A stretch of DNA of 64,000 bases, taken from NCBI RefSeq assembly GCF_003201475.1, contig NZ_QJJK01000001.1, forward strand, positions 932,205 through 996,204. Reading direction: 5' to 3'. The position numbers were made by a program, and so were the translations under genes. Positions within the stretch are counted from its first letter, which is position 1; each line of letters opens with the position of its first letter. The stretch comes from Chelatococcus asaccharovorans (GTDB taxonomy: Bacteria; Pseudomonadota; Alphaproteobacteria; Rhizobiales; Beijerinckiaceae). This document shows, one piece after another, positions 60,539-64,000 of the stretch. Under the pieces are notes generated by a model. That model was given only the letters and a program-made list of their open reading frames with translations, was not told the DNA's origin and did no database searches.

Positions 60539-61611
60539 CCGACAGGCATGACCCATCGTCCGAAGTCATCGTCGAGCGACAGGGCGCGTTGGGCCGTATC
60601 CGGCTCAACCGGCCCAAAGCCTTGAACAGCCTGACGTTGCCGATGGTGCGCAGGATCGCGGCGGCGCTCGACGCATTCGAGGCGGATGCGGCCGTTGCCG
60701 CCGTGCTCATCACCGGCGAGGGAGAGCGCGGCCTGTGTGCCGGCGGCGACATTCGCGCCCTGGCGGAGAGTGTGCGTCATGGCGACGACCACGCCGCCAC
60801 GTTCTGGCGGGAGGAATACCGTCTCAACGCGCGGATCTCCCATTTTCCGAAACCCTACATCGCCCTGATGGACGGCATCACAATGGGCGGCGGCGTCGGG
60901 CTTTCGGCGCATGGCAGGCACCGCATCGTCACCGAACGCAGCCGGGTGGCCATGCCCGAGACCGGCATCGGCTTCCTGCCCGATGTCGGCGGTACGTGGC
61001 TGCTGTCGCGGCAAGCAAATGAGGTGGGCACCTATCTGGCGCTGACCGGCGAAGCTGTCGGCGCCTCGGACGCGATCTTCGCCGGCCTTGCCGACATCTT
61101 CATGCCCTATGAGGACCATCCGCGTCTCGTCTCGGCGCTCGCGGACCTGCCCGCGGGTGCGGGCGGCGCCGCGGTCGGGGAGGTCGTCGCCGGCTTCGCA
61201 CGCAGCGTCGCGGCGACGCCGCTGCAGGCCCATCTCGCCACCGTCGCGGCCGCGCTGGGGGCCGGCGATGTGCGCGCAATCCTCGCGGCCCTTGCCGATG
61301 ATGGCTCGTCTTTCGCGACGGCCACCCGCGAGACGATCACTGAAAAATCGCCGACGAGCCTCGTGCTGACGCTCCGATTGCTGCGGCTCGGGCGCGCCAG
61401 CGCGTTCCTGGAGATCTGCCTGGAGCGAGAATTCGCGGCCGCGGTCGCCATGACGCGCGGGCCTGATTTCTACGAGGGCGTGCGGGCCGCGGTCATCGAC
61501 AAGGATCGCAACCCGCACTGGTCGCCGGCCAGCTTGGACGAGGTTGATTCCGGTGCCATCGAGGGCTTCCTGGCCCCGGCTCCCGAGCCCGTGTTCGGGC
61601 GCGGTGCATAA
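60535..61611 (+). CDS. 3-hydroxyisobutyryl-CoA hydrolase (HIBCH)
   Basis: A 358-residue crotonase-family hydrolase: [45 protein letters not shown] and MPETGIGFLPDVGGTWLLS, the last characteristic of HIBCH rather than enoyl-CoA hydratases. It frees CoA from 3-hydroxyisobutyryl-CoA in valine breakdown, preventing CoA trapping. It is translationally coupled to the dehydrogenase gene, and 143 bp precede the next gene. Confidence 0.9.
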   Translation: MTDRHDPSSEVIVERQGALGRIRLNRPKALNSLTLPMVRRIAAALDAFEADAAVAAVLITGEGERGLCAGGDIRALAESVRHGDDHAATFWREEYRLNARISHFPKPYIALMDGITMGGGVGLSAHGRHRIVTERSRVAMPETGIGFLPDVGGTWLLSRQANEVGTYLALTGEAVGASDAIFAGLADIFMPYEDHPRLVSALADLPAGAGGAAVGEVVAGFARSVAATPLQAHLATVAAALGAGDVRAILAALADDGSSFATATRETITEKSPTSLVLTLRLLRLGRASAFLEICLEREFAAAVAMTRGPDFYEGVRAAVIDKDRNPHWSPASLDEVDSGAIEGFLAPAPEPVFGRGA

Positions 61612-61754
61612 AGCCCGCGTCGCTGCCGCCCGTACGATCTGGAGGCGCTCGATCCCGGGACCCGCACGACATGTCCCGGCGTAACGAAACAGAATGGCTC
61701 ACGGGCGGCCGCCGGGAGGCTTGCGGCCACCCCGATGGAGAGGAGACGGATATC

Positions 61755-62657
61755 ATGACCGGCGAGACGATCGCATTCATCGGCCTCGGCAATATGGGTG
61801 GGCCGATGGCGGCCAATTTGCGGGCTGCCGGCCATCCTGTGCGCGGCTTCGACCTTGTGGCGGAGGCCTGCGAGGCGGCCGCCCAGGCGGGCGTTGTCAT
61901 CGCGGCTTCGGCCGCCGAGGCCGTCGTTGGCGCATCCATCGTCATCACCATGCTGCCGGCAGGCCGGCATGTGATCGCGGTCTGGTCGGAACTGGTCACG
62001 GTGGTGGCGCCTGGCGCCCTGCTGATCGACTGCTCGACCATCGACGTCGACAGCGCGCGCAAGGCGCATGCCCTGGCGGCCGCGCAGGGCCATGCCTCCC
62101 TCGACGCGCCGGTATCGGGCGGCATCGGCGGCGCCAAGGCCGGAACGCTCACCTTCATGGTGGGGGGCGCGGCGGACAGCTTCGCGCGCGGCGAGGCCAT
62201 CCTTGCGCGCATGGGCCGGAATATCTTCCATTGCGGCGACGCCGGCGCGGGGCAGGTCGCCAAGATCTGCAACAACATGATCCTCGGCATCTCGATGATC
62301 GGCGTCAGCGAGGCCTTCGTGCTGGGCGAGAAGCTCGGGCTGTCGCGGCAGGCCCTGTTCGATGTCGCCTCCGTGTCATCCGGCCAATGCTGGTCGCTGA
62401 CCACCTATTGTCCGGTACCCGGTCCGGTGCCGGCTTCGCCGGCCAACAACGACTACAAGCCCGGCTTCGCCGCGGCCCTGATGCTGAAGGATCTGCGGCT
62501 GGCGCAGGAAGCCGCGAATTCCGCCGGCGTCAGCACGCCGCTCGGCGCAGAAGCCGCTCAACTCTACAGCCTGTTCGCTGGGCTCGGATCGGCCGGTGAG
62601 GATTTCTCGGCCATCATCAAGATGCTGCGTGGCCATTCGGAAAAGGGAGCCGCCTGA
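61755..62657 (+). CDS. mmsB: 3-hydroxyisobutyrate dehydrogenase
   Basis: A 300-residue beta-hydroxyacid dehydrogenase: [20 protein letters not shown] (NAD site), [20 protein letters not shown] (substrate loop) and [16 protein letters not shown] with the catalytic Lys. It oxidises 3-hydroxyisobutyrate to methylmalonate semialdehyde. The ATG at 61755 follows GGAGAGGAG. The following hydratase starts 1 bp after its stop. Confidence 0.92.
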   Translation: MTGETIAFIGLGNMGGPMAANLRAAGHPVRGFDLVAEACEAAAQAGVVIAASAAEAVVGASIVITMLPAGRHVIAVWSELVTVVAPGALLIDCSTIDVDSARKAHALAAAQGHASLDAPVSGGIGGAKAGTLTFMVGGAADSFARGEAILARMGRNIFHCGDAGAGQVAKICNNMILGISMIGVSEAFVLGEKLGLSRQALFDVASVSSGQCWSLTTYCPVPGPVPASPANNDYKPGFAAALMLKDLRLAQEAANSAGVSTPLGAEAAQLYSLFAGLGSAGEDFSAIIKMLRGHSEKGAA

Positions 62658-62658
62658 C

Positions 62659-63432
62659 ATGGGCTACGAGACCATCATCACAGCGCAGCACGGCCGTGTC
62701 CTGCTCATCACGCTCAACCGGCCGAAGGCGCTGAATGCGCTCAATAGCCAGCTGGCCGCGGAACTGATCGATGCCGTGCGCGCAGCCGATCGCGACCCGG
62801 GCATCGGCTGCCTGGTGCTGACCGGATCGGAGCGCGCCTTCGCGGCCGGCGCCGATATCAAGGAAATGCAGAACCAGTCATACGACGCGATGTACGCCGC
62901 CGATTGGTTCGCGCAGTGGGAGCGCTTCGCGGCGACGCGCAAACCGGTGATCGCGGCGGTCGCCGGCTACGCCCTCGGTGGCGGTTGCGAACTCGCCATG
63001 ATGTGCGACTTCATTCTCGCGGCCGAGAACGCGCAGTTCGGGCAGCCGGAGATCAAGCTCGGCGTTATGCCGGGCATGGGCGGCAGCCAGCGGCTGACCC
63101 GCGTTGTCGGCAAGGCGAAAGCCATGGAGATGTGCCTTACCGGTCGCATGATGGATGCCGCGGAGGCCGAGCGCAGCGGGCTTGTCGCCCGTATTGTCCC
63201 GGCGGCGGAGCTCGTCGCCGAGGCGCTCAAGACCGCCGAGACCATCGCCGACATGGCCCTGCCGATCGCCATGATGACGAAGGAGACCGTGAACCGCGCC
63301 TATGAGACCACGCTGGCCGAGGGCATCCGTTTCGAGCGGCGTGTGTTTCACGCGATGTTCTCCACCGCCGAGCAGAAGGAGGGCATGGCCGCCTTCGTTG
63401 AAAAGCGCCCTGCGCAGTTCCGCCGCGATTAA
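62659..63432 (+). CDS. Enoyl-CoA hydratase (valine operon)
   Basis: A 257-residue crotonase: [50 protein letters not shown] and [19 protein letters not shown], with both active-site glutamates in place. It hydrates methacrylyl-CoA (or short enoyl-CoA) between the first and second steps of valine oxidation. It overlaps the reading of the previous operon by a single spacer base. Last gene of the LysR-linked unit. Confidence 0.91.
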   Translation: MGYETIITAQHGRVLLITLNRPKALNALNSQLAAELIDAVRAADRDPGIGCLVLTGSERAFAAGADIKEMQNQSYDAMYAADWFAQWERFAATRKPVIAAVAGYALGGGCELAMMCDFILAAENAQFGQPEIKLGVMPGMGGSQRLTRVVGKAKAMEMCLTGRMMDAAEAERSGLVARIVPAAELVAEALKTAETIADMALPIAMMTKETVNRAYETTLAEGIRFERRVFHAMFSTAEQKEGMAAFVEKRPAQFRRD

Positions 63433-63908
63433 CAGGCTGACCGCTGCATGAGATACGGTCGATACGATCGATCGCGCAAAGGTTGCGAGACAACGCCGTC
63501 CGCACCGAGCGAATCTCTATCCATCGATAGGATCGTTCGCGCTCAGAATGAAATAGGCCATTCACGGGCAGGGATCTGTGATGAGCCGGAACGGCGCTGC
63601 TTGCCGACAATCGGACGTCATAGAGACAAGACGGTTTTTGATGGATTGTTGTCCGCCTGTATCAGTCTGCTGGCGCAGGAGACTGGCTGCGGTTTGCCGC
63701 CTGCCAAGCATATGTGAGCTATCCGTTGGATAGACTCAGTGAGGCTTTCGCATATGGCGTCGGAAGATAATACCTCCTGCTGCTCTACGCCGTAATTCAT
63801 GATCCTGCAGTTGCGCTGTCCGATCTATTGTCAATGCCGTCTTCTTTGACGTTCAGAGCTGCAGCATAGAGGCGATAGACGCCGAGAGGAAAGGGAGCAT
63901 TGGCTTCG
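63433..63908. other. Intergenic region before etfB, 476 bp
   Basis: Lower GC than its surroundings. It holds operator candidate site 13 (63516-63531), a CTATCCGTTGGATAG dyad (63719-63733) and AAAGGGAG before the ATG at 63909. No gene is supported. Confidence 0.55.
63516..63531 (+). promoter_or_regulatory. Palindromic operator candidate, site 13
   Basis: TCTATC-CATC-GATAGG, one mismatch to the consensus. It precedes etfB by 377 bp, farther than at other sites; a shorter-range promoter between it and the gene would be needed. Confidence 0.5.
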
Positions 63909-64000
63909 ATGAAGATCCTTGTGCCAGTGAAGCGAGTTGTCGACTACAACGTGAAGATCCGGGTGAAGGCTGATGGATCTGGCGTTGACCTGGCGAATGT
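63909..64000 (+). CDS. etfB: Electron transfer flavoprotein beta subunit (partial)
   Basis: The first 30 residues, [20 protein letters not shown] then [10 protein letters not shown], are typical of EtfB. ETF takes electrons from acyl-CoA dehydrogenases, which fits the four dehydrogenases in this window. The gene is cut by the window edge; an etfA gene presumably follows. Confidence 0.85.
   Translation, partial: MKILVPVKRVVDYNVKIRVKADGSGVDLAN

Noticed and set aside
63719..63733. CTATCCGTTGGATAG as a further operator copy
   Set aside because: The dyad has a 5-bp centre instead of 4 between the half-sites and differs in flanks, so I keep it apart from the 6-4-6 motif.
1..64000. CRISPR arrays, tRNA/rRNA genes, insertion sequences, phage genes
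   Set aside because: No spaced direct repeats, clover-leaf candidates, transposase motifs or phage proteins were recognised while reading the window.

Overview
The window is a GC-rich chromosomal stretch from an alphaproteobacterium. The best guess is the Hyphomicrobiales: codon use is strongly GC3-biased, and intergenic repeats of the GAGCATTTTC type at 37.7 kb and a GGCCGGGCTTG type at 31.0 kb are familiar from that order. I see no rRNA, tRNA, CRISPR array, transposase or phage gene. Almost every gene is catabolic, dealing with CoA thioesters: four acyl-CoA ligases, four acyl-CoA dehydrogenases, hydratases, five SDR dehydrogenases, a thiolase, a FadB-like fusion, an acyl-CoA carboxylase and an alpha-methylacyl-CoA racemase. 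Around these sit a P450, a 3-ketosteroid-dehydrogenase-like flavoprotein, an epoxide hydrolase, SnoaL/NTF2-fold proteins and import systems.

Layout. 0.2-10.2 kb: NTF2-like protein and CoA ligase; divergent carboxylase subunits with an SDR; a TetR regulator; an enoyl-CoA hydratase and a dienoyl-CoA-reductase-like flavoenzyme. 10.6-14 kb: a Liv-type ABC importer whose two permeases are fused, with no adjacent binding protein. 14.2-16.9 kb: a MalT/AlkS-type (LAL) LuxR regulator, then acyl-CoA dehydrogenase, SDR and CoA ligase (17-20.8 kb). 20.8-30.8 kb: MFS transporter, then on the minus strand P450, KstD-like flavoprotein, SDR and an iron/thiamine-type ABC importer, plus a SnoaL protein. 31.2-34.5 kb: two TetR regulators, racemase and SDR. 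34.9-37.6 kb: a second LAL regulator. 37.8-42.5 kb: SnoaL, acyl-CoA dehydrogenase, CoA ligase and a metallo-beta-lactamase-fold hydrolase. 42.7-51 kb: thiolase, FadB-like fusion, quinone-oxidoreductase-like protein, a pair of half-size MaoC hydratases, VOC protein, hydrolase and a Liv-type binding protein. 51-58 kb: an atypical SDR, ligase, dehydrogenase, monooxygenase, epoxide hydrolase and a second Liv-type binding protein. 58.3-63.4 kb: a LysR regulator facing a valine-degradation operon. The window ends in the start of etfB.

The main discovery candidate is a local regulon. A 16-bp palindrome, consensus CCTATC-N4-GATAGG (often followed by TG), lies in front of nearly every catabolic operon from 4 to 63.5 kb: 13 sites plus two of a variant form. 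At two promoters its centre falls at the same distance, 41.5 bp upstream of the start inferred from a TAGATT -10 box, which is typical of an activator overlapping -35. The two LAL regulators have diverged in their sensor and ATPase parts but encode identical DNA-binding domains, inside a 166-bp block that is identical in DNA. I infer two sensors kept, by gene conversion or strong constraint, on one operator set. One of the two genes also has a 23-nt poly-C tract upstream.

How the genes could work together (inference): a hydrophobic branched or alicyclic acid enters through the Liv-type importer, served by two separately encoded binding proteins, and is activated by a CoA ligase. It is then hydroxylated or desaturated by the P450 and KstD-like enzyme, epimerised by the racemase, and shortened by dehydrogenases whose catalytic base sits in the isovaleryl/long-chain position. 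The MaoC pair, SDRs and thiolase would follow. The ensemble resembles steroid or bile-acid side-chain and terpenoid catabolism, but no ring-cleavage genes are visible and the true substrate is unknown.
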